The notes beneath the pieces were generated by a model. It ran no database searches. It worked only from the letters and a program-made list of their open reading frames with translations, and was not told the origin of the DNA. Made by a program: the position numbers and the translations under genes. Positions 53,069 through 62,509 of a stretch of 64,000 bases of DNA are shown here, piece by piece. The stretch's first letter is position 1. Every line of letters begins with the position of its first letter. The stretch covers positions 248,001 through 312,000 of the forward strand of contig CAZHLJ010000001.1 of the NCBI GenBank assembly GCA_964533215.1, read 5' to 3'. The DNA is from Bact-08 sp964533215. GTDB lineage: Bacteria; Bacteroidota; Bacteroidia; Bacteroidales; UBA932.

Positions 53069-54022
53069 ATGCTTTACACATCTAATCTGGAAGAGATTAT
53101 CTTTCATAGACACGAGATTCACCGCTCAGATGAGTTGATTGTTCTATCTGGCTATTTAGGGCCAACACCAATTAGTCGTCTAAAGAATTTGCCATTTCCG
53201 ACGAAGGTTATTTATGGTATGTATGGTTCTGAAGGGATCCAAAATGGCTTACATTCCTCTCTTTTAAATCTTCAAAATAGCATAGATAACGTAAATATAT
53301 TTTATTCAAATCTGCCAGTGCATTCAAAATGTTATGTTTGGAGACGTAATCATGAGATAATTCATGCATTGGTTGGTTCCGCTAATTTTTCAACGAATGG
53401 TTTAACTACACCTTTTAGAGAAGTTTTGGCAGAAACCACGTATGACACATTTGATCCATTAAATGAATATATCCAGACGATTCTTAACAACTCTATTTCT
53501 TGTTTAGAAGTTGATCTAACAAGAGCAATTGAACCTCTAATTAGCCCAGATGTATGTCTTCTATCATTACTTGGTTCTGACTGTGAGGTTCAGAATACTG
53601 CCGGTTTAAACTGGGGCCAAAATCCACATAACCATACAAGGCTAAACGATGCTTATATAAAAATTCGGACTAAAGATATTCGTGATTTTCCTCAGTTATT
53701 TCCGCCTAAACAATTGAATCCTAAATTTTTTCAAGATAAAGGGAGACCCAACAGACATAATGATTCAATTGAAATTATATGGGATGATGGTGTTATAATG
53801 GAAGGGCTTTTAGAAGGCTCACAAAAGATAAATGATATTATTTATCCAAAGCAAATTAGCTCTTTCCCGGTAAAAAGTACACTGGGTGAATATATTAGAA
53901 ATAGGATAGGCGTTCCTTTAGATCAGCCAGTTAGAAGACCGCATTTGGAAAGCTATGGTAGGTTTGATATTGCAGTTACCTTATTAGGTGAAGGAGTATA
54001 TAGATTCGACTTTTCTAAGTAA
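53069..54022 (+). CDS. PLD-superfamily restriction endonuclease (NgoFVII/BfiI-type)
   Basis: A 317-residue protein. The N-terminal half is a phospholipase D-like nuclease with a single HKD motif: His85 and Lys87 in LPVHSKCYVW and the downstream GSANFSTNG (103-111), with acidic residues in EVLAETTYD. The C-terminal half (about 170-317), with RPHLESYGRFDIAVTLLGEG, resembles the B3-like DNA-binding domain of NgoFVII and BfiI enzymes. Such nucleases cut DNA without metal ions as dimers. It follows the second methyltransferase by 2 bases, so it is the R gene of the system. The recognition site cannot be read from the sequence. Confidence 0.85.
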   Translation: MLYTSNLEEIIFHRHEIHRSDELIVLSGYLGPTPISRLKNLPFPTKVIYGMYGSEGIQNGLHSSLLNLQNSIDNVNIFYSNLPVHSKCYVWRRNHEIIHALVGSANFSTNGLTTPFREVLAETTYDTFDPLNEYIQTILNNSISCLEVDLTRAIEPLISPDVCLLSLLGSDCEVQNTAGLNWGQNPHNHTRLNDAYIKIRTKDIRDFPQLFPPKQLNPKFFQDKGRPNRHNDSIEIIWDDGVIMEGLLEGSQKINDIIYPKQISSFPVKSTLGEYIRNRIGVPLDQPVRRPHLESYGRFDIAVTLLGEGVYRFDFSK

Positions 54023-54125
54023 AATAACTTCTTATTATTTTATAAAATGAACTCTGATTGTGTTACATCAATACATTGCTTTTATAGTCATCGCTTAATG
54101 TAACTCTTCTATTATATAGTTTTAT

Positions 54126-54584
54126 ATGGTTATTATGCAAGAAACAATTTTATATTGTTCAGGTAATAGGTCATTCAACATGTCAATGATCAAAGGCAAA
54201 GACACCAAGCCTGAGATGATTGTGAGGAAATTCCTGTTTGGGAATGGTTACAGATACTGGCTGAATGTCAAGACTCTTCCTGGCAAACCCGATATTGTAG
54301 TGAAAAAATATGGCGTCTCCATTTTCGTTAACGGATGTTTCTGGCATGGTCACGAAGGATGTAAATACTTCAAAATCCCCAAAACCCGCACTGAGTGGTG
54401 GAAAGCAAAGATTGAAAAGAATATCGCCAGAGATATTAAAGTGAGAGACGAACTTCGACAGATAGGGTGGCGCACAATGGTAATCTGGGAGTGTCAGCTT
54501 AAGCCAAAATCAAGGGAGAACACCTTGAAGGAACTGGCATATCTGCTTGAAAAATCTTATTTGGATAGACTAAAGAGAAAATAA
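54126..54584 (+). CDS. Very short patch repair endonuclease Vsr
   Basis: A 152-residue Vsr. The family motifs are CSGNRSFNMSMIKGKDTKPE, LPGKPDIVVKK with the catalytic Asp56, and FVNGCFWHGHEGCKYF with His74/His76 and the zinc-linked cysteines, then WWKAKIEKNI and GWRTMVIWECQL. It nicks 5' of T in T:G mismatches that come from deaminated 5-methylcytosine, so it offsets the mutation cost of the methyltransferases. An ATG at 54135 is an alternative start. The base composition looks closer to the host than that of the RM genes. Confidence 0.95.
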   Translation: MVIMQETILYCSGNRSFNMSMIKGKDTKPEMIVRKFLFGNGYRYWLNVKTLPGKPDIVVKKYGVSIFVNGCFWHGHEGCKYFKIPKTRTEWWKAKIEKNIARDIKVRDELRQIGWRTMVIWECQLKPKSRENTLKELAYLLEKSYLDRLKRK

Positions 54585-54628
54585 TTATTCACTTGGGTTT
54601 AAATAAACCTATAACGATAAAAAAGTGA

Positions 54629-54772
54629 AATAATCTTGTTAAAGTCTTTGCCGGCATCGGATTATCAACTGGATTCCCGAATACATCAAATGTTCTTGAA
54701 CTATATGCCAATCAACATGATGAGAAAGAGGCAAAAATAGTTGTCAATGATTTTGTTAATAATAGTCAGTAA
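54629..54772 (+). pseudogene. Possible remnant of an unknown gene
   Basis: A frame of 47 codons after an in-frame TGA reads NNLVKVFAGIGLSTGFPNTS and goes on to end in FVNNSQ, followed by TAA. The balanced amino-acid mix, against the AT-rich noncoding sequence around it, suggests the 3' end of a decayed gene. There is no start codon and I do not recognise the family. The 277-base gap between vsr and the sigma-factor gene holds nothing else I can name. Confidence 0.3.
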
Positions 54773-54861
54773 TGAAAACTGTAGATAGTTGTTTGCGATT
54801 GTCATTAAATATCTTTAAAATTGTACCGTTTGTACCAGTTTAAAGATTCGCAAAGATTCTC

Positions 54862-55452
54862 ATGCAGGTTAGTACTCCTTTTGATGATAGCCAAAACCGG
54901 GATGATTTACTTCAAGCTCTTAGAGAGGGCCGGGAGGATGCTTTTTCTTTTATATTTATCAAGTATTACAGTAATTTATTCTCTTATGCACGCAGGATAC
55001 TTAATGACGATAGTGAGGCTCAGGAGTGTGTCCAAGCCACTTTCTGTCATATTTGGGACATCCGGAACAGGCTTTTAATTAGGGATTCCATAAAGTCATA
55101 TCTTTATAGATCAATCTATAATAGATGTATAACAGTCATCCGGCAAAAAAAACTACTTGCAAAATATGAGGATGTAGGACTTTTAGACTTATACTTTTCC
55201 ACCATCATACAGGATTCTCAGGCCGAAATGAGGCTGATTGATTCAGAAACCAGGCAGGTGATACTTCAGACGATCGATTCTTTACCAAAAAAATGCAAGG
55301 AGATCTTCGTAAAATGCAAGATAGAAGGGCAGTCATACGCAGATGTGGCGAATAGCCTTAATATCTCTGTAAAGACCGTAGAGAGCCAGATGGCTATAGC
55401 TCTCAAGAGACTCCGGGAAAAATTAAATTGGCTTTTGATGATTTATTTTTAG
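54862..55452 (+). CDS. ECF RNA polymerase sigma factor (Bacteroidota, FecI-type)
   Basis: A 196-residue sigma factor. Region 2 is seen in FIKYYSNLFSYARRILNDDSE and ECVQATFCHIWDIRNRL, and region 4 in IDSLPKKCKEIFVKCKIEGQ and SYADVANSLNISVKTVESQM. It would direct transcription of the adjacent SusC-type locus when released by its FecR anti-sigma partner, encoded 44 bases downstream. The start is an ATG (MQVSTPFDD). Confidence 0.93.
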   Translation: MQVSTPFDDSQNRDDLLQALREGREDAFSFIFIKYYSNLFSYARRILNDDSEAQECVQATFCHIWDIRNRLLIRDSIKSYLYRSIYNRCITVIRQKKLLAKYEDVGLLDLYFSTIIQDSQAEMRLIDSETRQVILQTIDSLPKKCKEIFVKCKIEGQSYADVANSLNISVKTVESQMAIALKRLREKLNWLLMIYF

Positions 55453-55496
55453 GGGTAAAACTCATTTTCTGCGTCTTAGGGCAAATGTCATAAGAT

Positions 55497-56666
55497 ATGG
55501 AAAGGAAAAATGATGAGACCTTAGACCTGCTTCTCTCTAAAATACTCAATGGCAGTGCCAGTTCTAAAGAAATTGAATATTTTGCAGACTGGATCAAAGA
55601 CTTCAATAATGAAAGATATTTTGAGCAATTCAAGCAGATGTGGCATGTTGCTCAGGATGTTAAGGTAAGCGACAAGCAGTTGGATCAGTCACTGTTGTCA
55701 TTTTTGAGCTATATAAGAGCCAGCCGTCGAAAACAGCTTTTCAGAAAAAGGCTGCTCTATGCAATCTCATCTGCTGCCACTATTCTTCTACTCTTTGGCC
55801 TTTACACGCTTACAGGAAAATACGATTTTATCAAAAATGACTCAGAGGTCTCTTTTGCAGATCTTAAGCATTGCTCAGACCCGATAAAGGTAGAGCTGTC
55901 AGATGGCAGTGTTGTCAATCCATTAACTAAGAATGGATCTGGAATCAACTTGAATCCTGCAAACAAGAGAGAGATATCGTACTTCAAAGCAAAGGCCGTT
56001 CAGAGTACTAAATCTGACAGTATCAAATACAATTCCGTGTCAATACCAGCCGGAGAGAGGTTTGCAATCATACTCTCGGATGGCACCAAGGTCTATCTAA
56101 ACTCCAACTCATATATAAGATATCCTGTAAGCTTCTCGGGTGACACAAGATCTGTGACTCTTGTCGGAAGGGCTTATTTTGATGTGTCTAAATCCAAAAT
56201 ACCTTTTGTAGTAACAACTTCTGACATGAAAGTTGAGGTATTGGGCACATCATTCGATGTAGAATCCACAAAAAACGGGAAGAGTTCCTCTGTAATACTT
56301 GTAGAGGGTTCGGTAAAGGTCCTTGCCGATGGACAGAGTAAGATAATAAGCCCCAATGAAAAACTCTCCATTAACCGTCAAAGACGGGATATATCTGTGT
56401 CTAGCGTAGATGCAAAGACATTGACAATGTGGAAGGATGGAATACTGGTGGTTAAAGAGATGTCTTTTGATGAAATGATAGAGAGCCTGTGTTCGTGGTA
56501 TGGAGTGGAAATTATAGATAGATCTTCAATTCCTGAAAGTGAGAAATTTAATGGGAGGTTTGACAGAGAAAACATAGAGTCGGCCATCAAGACAATTTCT
56601 CTCAGTGCAAAGGTCAGCTACAGGATAGAAAATGGGAATTTGATAATAGAAGATGTTAAAGAATAA
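55497..56666 (+). CDS. FecR-type anti-sigma factor
   Basis: A 389-residue protein: cytoplasmic N-terminal part (about 1-75), one membrane segment (about 84-103, LLYAISSAATILLLFGLYTL), then the periplasmic FecR domain (SVSIPAGERFAIILSDGTKVYLNSNSYIRYP split by about 175-215) and the C-terminal DUF4974 (SFDEMIESLCSWYGVEI). It holds the sigma factor inactive until the STN domain of the SusC receptor touches it. A hairpin (56672-56712) lies directly after its stop. Confidence 0.93.
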   Translation: MERKNDETLDLLLSKILNGSASSKEIEYFADWIKDFNNERYFEQFKQMWHVAQDVKVSDKQLDQSLLSFLSYIRASRRKQLFRKRLLYAISSAATILLLFGLYTLTGKYDFIKNDSEVSFADLKHCSDPIKVELSDGSVVNPLTKNGSGINLNPANKREISYFKAKAVQSTKSDSIKYNSVSIPAGERFAIILSDGTKVYLNSNSYIRYPVSFSGDTRSVTLVGRAYFDVSKSKIPFVVTTSDMKVEVLGTSFDVESTKNGKSSSVILVEGSVKVLADGQSKIISPNEKLSINRQRRDISVSSVDAKTLTMWKDGILVVKEMSFDEMIESLCSWYGVEIIDRSSIPESEKFNGRFDRENIESAIKTISLSAKVSYRIENGNLIIEDVKE

Positions 56667-56671
56667 AAAAA

Positions 56672-56712
56672 GCGGGAGTTCTTAAGGCCTGGTAAACTTT
56701 ACTCACTCCCGC
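56672..56712 (+). promoter_or_regulatory. Hairpin in the leader between the anti-sigma gene and SusC
   Basis: GCGGGAGT (56672-56679) pairs exactly with ACTCCCGC (56705-56712) across a 25-base loop. No T tract follows, so it is not a standard terminator. It starts 5 bases after the FecR stop and ends 44 bases before the SusC start, where it could be an attenuator, an mRNA-processing site, or a bound antisense-RNA target. Confidence 0.5.
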
Positions 56713-56756
56713 CCACCAATCAATACTTAATATTAACCAGTTATTTATGCAAAATT

Positions 56757-59700
56757 ATGAAAACTTTTTTATTACGACAATGCATTTTATTGCCGGTACT
56801 TTTTTCACTTCTTTTTCCACCTCTGGCTCAAGGGGCTGGTCAACAAGAGAGGATTTCAGTCAGCTTAAAAAATGTAAAAATTGTAGATTTTTTTAAAGAA
56901 ATAGAGAAAAAGACCACCTTTAAATTTTTCTACAGAAACTCTCAGGTAGAATCGCTGCCAAACATCTCCATTGAGGCCGAGAACCAGACTATAGCCTCAA
57001 TACTCAACACAGCTTTTTCAAAGACCAATCTCACGTACATTTTTAATGACAAACAGATTGTTGTCCAACAAAAAGAGAAGAGCAAGGCCTCACCGGTCAA
57101 GATAACTGGTAAAATAACCTTTGCGGAGGACGGTTCTCCTGTTCCATATGCAAACATTCAGCTTAAAGGTTCAAAGATGGTGGGAGCAGCCACTGATGCC
57201 GAAGGGCACTACTCTCTTGGCAATATTCCAAGCGATGCCACTATTGTTGTCTCCTATGTTGGCTATGTGCCTCAGGAGATTTCAATAGATGGGAAATCTG
57301 TGGTTGATGTAGTTCTTAAGGAAGACTTGTCTACTTTGAAGGAGGTATATGTTACCGGATATTATTCTCAGAAGAAAGAAAGTTTTACAGGAAGTGCTGT
57401 CACAGTGTCTGGTGATGATCTCAGACGAATAGGCACTCAGAACATTTTGCAGAATATCCAGGTTATCGACCCATCATTCAAGCAAGTGGTAAATAATCAA
57501 AACGGATCTGACCCAAACAGTCTTCCGGAGTTTCAGGTAAGAGGAACCACCGCTTTGGGAAGCACCTCCACCTCAGCTGCAGATGCTTTGGACAGGCGAA
57601 CCTTGACCACAACCAATCCAAATCTGCCTACATTCATTATGGATGGATATCAGGTGTCACTCGAAAAGGTATACGATCTGGATATAAACAGGATAGAGTC
57701 TATAACTCTGTTGAAAGATGCTGCTGCAACAGCAATCTACGGATCAAGAGCCTCAAACGGTGTCCTCGTCATAAAGACAAAGGATCCTAAAGAGGGGAAG
57801 CTCATGGTCTCCTATAATTTTGAGACAACACTCTCTTCTCCTGATTTGTCGGCTTATAAATTATTGAATGCCAAGGAAAAACTTAATTATGAGATTTTGG
57901 CCGGTTTGTATGAGCCTACAGTCAACATCCCTGAAGATACGCAAATTGCAAACTACACCAAGAAAAAGGAGTATATAGCTGCAGGTGTGAATACAGATTG
58001 GCTTGCCCAGCCTGTCAGGAATGCCTTTGGACAGAAACATTCTGTATACATAGAAGGAGGATCCAGAACAATACGTTATGGAATAGACCTGAGATATCAG
58101 AATTCAGAAGGAGTTATGAAAGAATCAGGAAGAAGCCGCATGGGCCTTGGAATGAGTTTGTCATATAATCTAAGTGACAAATTATTGTTTAAAAATTATT
58201 TGTCAATAGAGGACGTGAAGTCCAGGAATTCACCCTATGGTAGTTTTTCCACATATGTTCAAGCAAATCCCTATTATCCTATCTTTGATGAATCTGGAAA
58301 TTACATAAGGGAGATGGAGGTGTGGAAGCTTCAACAGTCTAATGGGGCAGTTCTCAACTCTACGGTGCTTAATCCTTTGTACAACGCAACATTGAACAGT
58401 TTTGACAAATCGGGTTATTCAAACATAACTGACCAACTCTCTTTTGAATGGAACATATTGCCGGGATTGCGTTTCCGTTCGTCACTAAGCTACTCGACAA
58501 ACAAATCAAGCTCCGATGCCTTTACATCTCCTCTCGATAACCAATATTACTCATACCTGCCTGCTGACTACATTAAAAGAGGCAGTTATCTTTATAGTAC
58601 AGGAATTGCCAATAATCTTGATGGACAGGCAGTTCTGACATATAGCAAGGGTTATAAGGACCACTTCGTGAACTTTGCTCTCGGATCGAACATCACTACC
58701 AATAATACCGATAACAGAGGTATAAGGGCTATAGGGTTTACCAATGATAAGTTTACCCAGATAGGTTTTGCAAACTCATACCAGACAGGCGACTCTCCTG
58801 TAAGCCAGGTTGTAAAAAGCAGGCTGATGGGATCGTTTGCCAGTGTCAACTACTCTTATGCAAACAAGTATCTGTTTGATTTATCTTTCAGACTAGATGG
58901 CTCGTCAAAATTTGGAGCGAAAAAGAGATACGCTCCTTTCTGGTCGACAGGTATCGGATGGAATATGCATAAAGAAAAGTTCCTTGAGAATAGTGCAATC
59001 AGTCAGCTGAAAGTACGGGCGACGACCGGTTTCCTTGGAGAGGTCTCGTTTGACCCTTTTATGGCAAATACAATTTATGAATATTATACCAATAACTGGT
59101 ATTCGACTGGTGTCGGTGCCGGATATTTAGGTTATGGCAACGATTTGCTGAAATGGCAACGCACGCAGACCTCTGACATTGGTTTGGAATTAGGTTTGTT
59201 TAAAGATAGGATCTGGATGTCAGCTCGTTATTATTATAAGCGTACAAAAGATTTGCTTGCCGATATCAACGTTGCGCCCTCTTTGGGATTTGCCAGTTAC
59301 AAGTCAAATATGGGAGAGCTTGAAAACAAGGGATATGAGTTGAATTTAAAGATAGATATGCTTAGAAGCAGTAAGAACTGGAGGATCAATCTTTTTGGGA
59401 ATCTAGCTCATAACGAGAATAAAATCCTGAATATATCTGAGGCTTTAAAGGCATATAACCAATATCTGGTTTCCAATAACGATAACAATTATACCAGACC
59501 GATTTCGCAGTACGTAGAAGGACAGTCTGTAACCAAGATTTATGCTGTAAAATCTTTAGGTATAGATACACAGACAGGAATGGAGGTATATGTAAAACGA
59601 GATGGAACTCTCACGTATACTTATAATGCAACAGATATGGTCCCTTGCGCCGAACTGGCACCAAAAGCAGAAGGTTTTGTCGGGGCTACTGTATCTTATA

Positions 59701-60110
59701 AACGTTTCATCCTGACAGCCAACATGCATTATAAATTCGGAGGGTACATGTTTAACCAGACGCTGGTGGACAGAGTGGAAAATGCCGATCCACGTTATAA
59801 TGTAGATAGAAGGGCTTTGGAGGGTAGATGGAAAAAACCGGGTGATGTGTCTTTTTTCAAATCCATTACCAGTACTGCAGTTACTAGGGCGACCTCAAGG
59901 TTTATCCAAAAAGATAATGAACTAGGATTCTCATCGGTAAACCTGACCTATGAACTTCCTAAGGCAATAGCAAACAAAGTCTTGATGGAAAATTTAAGAT
60001 TTGGGTTAAACATGGGAGAGATATGGAGGTGGTCCTCTGTAAATATAGAAAGGGGAATTGACTATCCATTTTCAAAGTCAGTTACATTTTCAATCACAGC
60101 TCAATTTTAA
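56757..60110 (+). CDS. SusC/RagA family TonB-linked outer-membrane receptor with STN domain
   Basis: A 1117-residue SusC-type transporter. A signal peptide (1-27) is followed by an STN (secretin/TonB short N-terminal) domain at about 32-105 (ISVSLKNVKIVDFFKEIEKK), a CarboxypepD_reg-like domain at about 120-200 (ITGKITFAEDGSPVPYANIQ), a plug domain (about 205-345) with KEVYVTGYYSQKKESFTGS and ITLLKDAAATAIYGSRASNG, and a 22-stranded barrel ending SVTFSITAQF. It imports a ligand in the SusC/SusD pedal-bin manner and passes a signal through the STN domain to the FecR anti-sigma. SusD follows after 12 bases. Confidence 0.97.
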   Translation: MKTFLLRQCILLPVLFSLLFPPLAQGAGQQERISVSLKNVKIVDFFKEIEKKTTFKFFYRNSQVESLPNISIEAENQTIASILNTAFSKTNLTYIFNDKQIVVQQKEKSKASPVKITGKITFAEDGSPVPYANIQLKGSKMVGAATDAEGHYSLGNIPSDATIVVSYVGYVPQEISIDGKSVVDVVLKEDLSTLKEVYVTGYYSQKKESFTGSAVTVSGDDLRRIGTQNILQNIQVIDPSFKQVVNNQNGSDPNSLPEFQVRGTTALGSTSTSAADALDRRTLTTTNPNLPTFIMDGYQVSLEKVYDLDINRIESITLLKDAAATAIYGSRASNGVLVIKTKDPKEGKLMVSYNFETTLSSPDLSAYKLLNAKEKLNYEILAGLYEPTVNIPEDTQIANYTKKKEYIAAGVNTDWLAQPVRNAFGQKHSVYIEGGSRTIRYGIDLRYQNSEGVMKESGRSRMGLGMSLSYNLSDKLLFKNYLSIEDVKSRNSPYGSFSTYVQANPYYPIFDESGNYIREMEVWKLQQSNGAVLNSTVLNPLYNATLNSFDKSGYSNITDQLSFEWNILPGLRFRSSLSYSTNKSSSDAFTSPLDNQYYSYLPADYIKRGSYLYSTGIANNLDGQAVLTYSKGYKDHFVNFALGSNITTNNTDNRGIRAIGFTNDKFTQIGFANSYQTGDSPVSQVVKSRLMGSFASVNYSYANKYLFDLSFRLDGSSKFGAKKRYAPFWSTGIGWNMHKEKFLENSAISQLKVRATTGFLGEVSFDPFMANTIYEYYTNNWYSTGVGAGYLGYGNDLLKWQRTQTSDIGLELGLFKDRIWMSARYYYKRTKDLLADINVAPSLGFASYKSNMGELENKGYELNLKIDMLRSSKNWRINLFGNLAHNENKILNISEALKAYNQYLVSNNDNNYTRPISQYVEGQSVTKIYAVKSLGIDTQTGMEVYVKRDGTLTYTYNATDMVPCAELAPKAEGFVGATVSYKRFILTANMHYKFGGYMFNQTLVDRVENADPRYNVDRRALEGRWKKPGDVSFFKSITSTAVTRATSRFIQKDNELGFSSVNLTYELPKAIANKVLMENLRFGLNMGEIWRWSSVNIERGIDYPFSKSVTFSITAQF

Positions 60111-60122
60111 ACGTCAAACATT

Positions 60123-61619
60123 ATGAAAAATTACATATTTATCTTTTGTATAAGCGTTTTCACTTTGACTTCTTGTGATAAATGGCTAGATGTAAAGCCG
60201 GAATCTGAAGTTGAAATGGAGACATTGCTACAGACTGAAACAGGATTTCAGGAAGCACTTAACGGGGTGTATGCAAGTTGCAATACATCCAATCAATATG
60301 GGGAACTTATTTGTGGATTCCCAGACTACCTTGCCGGTATTTACTCTCAGAATTTCTTTGGAGGAGTGTCGAATAATGAATACAAACCCTTTTTTACATA
60401 CAATTACACCGACAAGGATGTCTTGAATAAGTGTAACACTACATGGAGTTCGTTGTATAAGTCGATAGCTTTCTGCAATATCATTATTGAAAAAATTGAT
60501 GCTAAAAAGAGCATCTTTACTAAGAATAATTACTCTATAATTAAGGGTGAGGCACTTGGTCTCAGAGGTTATCTCTATTTCGACCTGTTAAGATTGTTCG
60601 CGCCGTCATTTGCCAGCAATCCTAGTGCCAAGGCGATTCCATATATTACTGAGTTTTCTCTTAAAGGGGCTCCACAATCTACTGTCAGCGAGGTGTTAGT
60701 CAAAATCCTGACTGACCTTAATGCTGCCAAGGCATTGCTTAAAGATAAGGATCCTATCCTTAAAGCAGATTATGTTGTCGGTTACCCTTATACTACGACA
60801 GACTTGCCTAATACCGAGTTGACTGATGAAAATACAGAAAGCGACATCTTTTTAAACACAAGAAGAGACAGACTTAACTATTACGCTGTCTGCGGTGAAC
60901 TTGCAAGGGTATATCTGTATAAGCAGGATAAAGTGAACGCTTTAGCCAATGCTATGGAGATAATTAATTCAAAGAAATTTCCATGGGCGACCAAAGAGAG
61001 GATAACAACTAGTGATCCTTTATACAAGGACCGTATATTTTACACAGAGTTGATATTCTCATGGTATGCACCTGCTCTTAAATCGAGTCTGATTAAGAAA
61101 TTTGAAAATGCAGACTATGGAATGTTTACATCTCTTATTTATTTCAACGATGCTTTTGAAACTGGTTCTGGCGGACCCGGTGGTACGGATATGAGATATG
61201 CAAACATGTACAATGCTTCATCCAGTGGAACCTCAATGAATGTCTACAAGTATCATTGTGATGCTACATCAAATATGTATGAGCTTCGTTTGCCTGCAAT
61301 GCGTCTGAGCGAGATATACTATATCGCGGCAGAATGTTCAATTGAAACTAATCCGGCTAAAGCATGGGAGTATTTTAACACCGTCCGTTTCCAACGCGGT
61401 ATACCGACATCTCTCTCAGGGGATAAAAATACTTTTATCTCTGAATTGGTTAAAGAATACAGAAAGGAGTTTTTTGCAGAAGGGCAACTGTTTTATCTGT
61501 TTAAAAGGCTGAATATGCCTATTACAGCAATAAACGGGACTATCACTGCTGCAAGTGACAACGTCTTTGTATTGCCTGTTCCGGATGCGGAAGTTCAATA
61601 TGGTAACATTGTAAAATAA
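60123..61619 (+). CDS. SusD/RagB family nutrient-binding lipoprotein
   Basis: A 498-residue surface lipoprotein with a lipobox at FTLTSCDKWLDVKPESEVE. The SusD_RagB TPR-like scaffold is visible in FQEALNGVYASCNTSNQYG, ALGLRGYLYFDLLRLFA, RLNYYAVCGELARVYLY and LRLPAMRLSEIYYIAAECS, with the C-terminal KEYRKEFFAEGQLFYLFKR. It caps the SusC barrel and binds the ligand. Length is typical. The ligand is not predictable from the sequence. Confidence 0.96.
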   Translation: MKNYIFIFCISVFTLTSCDKWLDVKPESEVEMETLLQTETGFQEALNGVYASCNTSNQYGELICGFPDYLAGIYSQNFFGGVSNNEYKPFFTYNYTDKDVLNKCNTTWSSLYKSIAFCNIIIEKIDAKKSIFTKNNYSIIKGEALGLRGYLYFDLLRLFAPSFASNPSAKAIPYITEFSLKGAPQSTVSEVLVKILTDLNAAKALLKDKDPILKADYVVGYPYTTTDLPNTELTDENTESDIFLNTRRDRLNYYAVCGELARVYLYKQDKVNALANAMEIINSKKFPWATKERITTSDPLYKDRIFYTELIFSWYAPALKSSLIKKFENADYGMFTSLIYFNDAFETGSGGPGGTDMRYANMYNASSSGTSMNVYKYHCDATSNMYELRLPAMRLSEIYYIAAECSIETNPAKAWEYFNTVRFQRGIPTSLSGDKNTFISELVKEYRKEFFAEGQLFYLFKRLNMPITAINGTITAASDNVFVLPVPDAEVQYGNIVK

Positions 61620-61635
61620 TAAAATCACATTCATC

Positions 61636-62496
61636 ATGAAAAAAAGTATTTTATTAAGCTTTGTTTTGCTCTTCATCCTAAGTGCATGTCAGAAAGCAGA
61701 GGAGATGAAGTATATTGGTAAGACCAGTGTGGTTTTCGGGACAACTTCTGACACGCTCAAGGCTATCGAGTATTCTTTCCTTGAACATCCTCAGGCACAA
61801 TCTATAGATACGATTCTCGTTCCTATCAGGATTCAAGGCAATAGAGCCCACTTCGATCGTAAAATAAAAGTATCTGTAGTTGCGGCAAAAACCACTGCCA
61901 TTGCAGAGACTCACTATGTTCCATTAAAGTCGGAATATGTAATGCCTGCTGACTCTGGATTGATTCAACTTCCAATAATTATCAAAAAAGGTGACAGCCG
62001 ACTTAATATTACTCCGGTAGTAATTGCTCTTAAGATAGAGTCCAATGAATTTTTTATTGCAAACCCTAAGATGCAGTACACTACCGTGACCTTTTCAAAC
62101 ACTATAAAACTGCCAATCTGGTGGGAATACTGGTACAAATCTCAAAGTGATTTTCCAAAATTCTCCATAACAGCATATAGCCTTGTTACAAAGGTCACCG
62201 GCCGCACCTCTTTTGCGACATCCTCAGCGGGGAATACTTCGGAGTTCTCTATTACAGTATATTCCATGCTGAATGTATGGAGCCCTTTCTTTGCTGCTGC
62301 CACTTCGGGTGTCCAGTCCTTAACAACTTGGGTTGGAAATCATCCCGGCTGGGTATTAGTGAAACATACAAATGACGATTACTATGATTTATATCATACA
62401 AGCGATCCTTCAACAAAATTCAAATATGGAGTTGTCTCTGCAGGTTCAACCGTATATGGGGTTTTTGACGAGAATGGTAAAGTTGTGAAGAAGTAA
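61636..62496 (+). CDS. DUF4843 lipoprotein
   Basis: A 286-residue lipoprotein (LFILSACQKAEEMKYIG). The DUF4843 pattern is present: YSFLEHPQAQSIDTILVPIRIQGN split over about 40-65, a Calx-beta/ immunoglobulin-like core, and the C-terminal PIWWEYWYKSQSDFPKFS-type block. DUF4843 proteins are encoded in SusCD loci that also carry PKD-like lipoproteins; they are thought to be surface-exposed partners. It lies 16 bases after SusD. Confidence 0.88.
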   Translation: MKKSILLSFVLLFILSACQKAEEMKYIGKTSVVFGTTSDTLKAIEYSFLEHPQAQSIDTILVPIRIQGNRAHFDRKIKVSVVAAKTTAIAETHYVPLKSEYVMPADSGLIQLPIIIKKGDSRLNITPVVIALKIESNEFFIANPKMQYTTVTFSNTIKLPIWWEYWYKSQSDFPKFSITAYSLVTKVTGRTSFATSSAGNTSEFSITVYSMLNVWSPFFAAATSGVQSLTTWVGNHPGWVLVKHTNDDYYDLYHTSDPSTKFKYGVVSAGSTVYGVFDENGKVVKK

Positions 62497-62509
62497 TAAA
62501 TTTTAATAA

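Noticed and set aside
50409..54861. Mobile island with integrase or attachment repeats
   Set aside because: No integrase, transposase or flanking direct repeat was recognised around the RM genes; only base composition suggests transfer.
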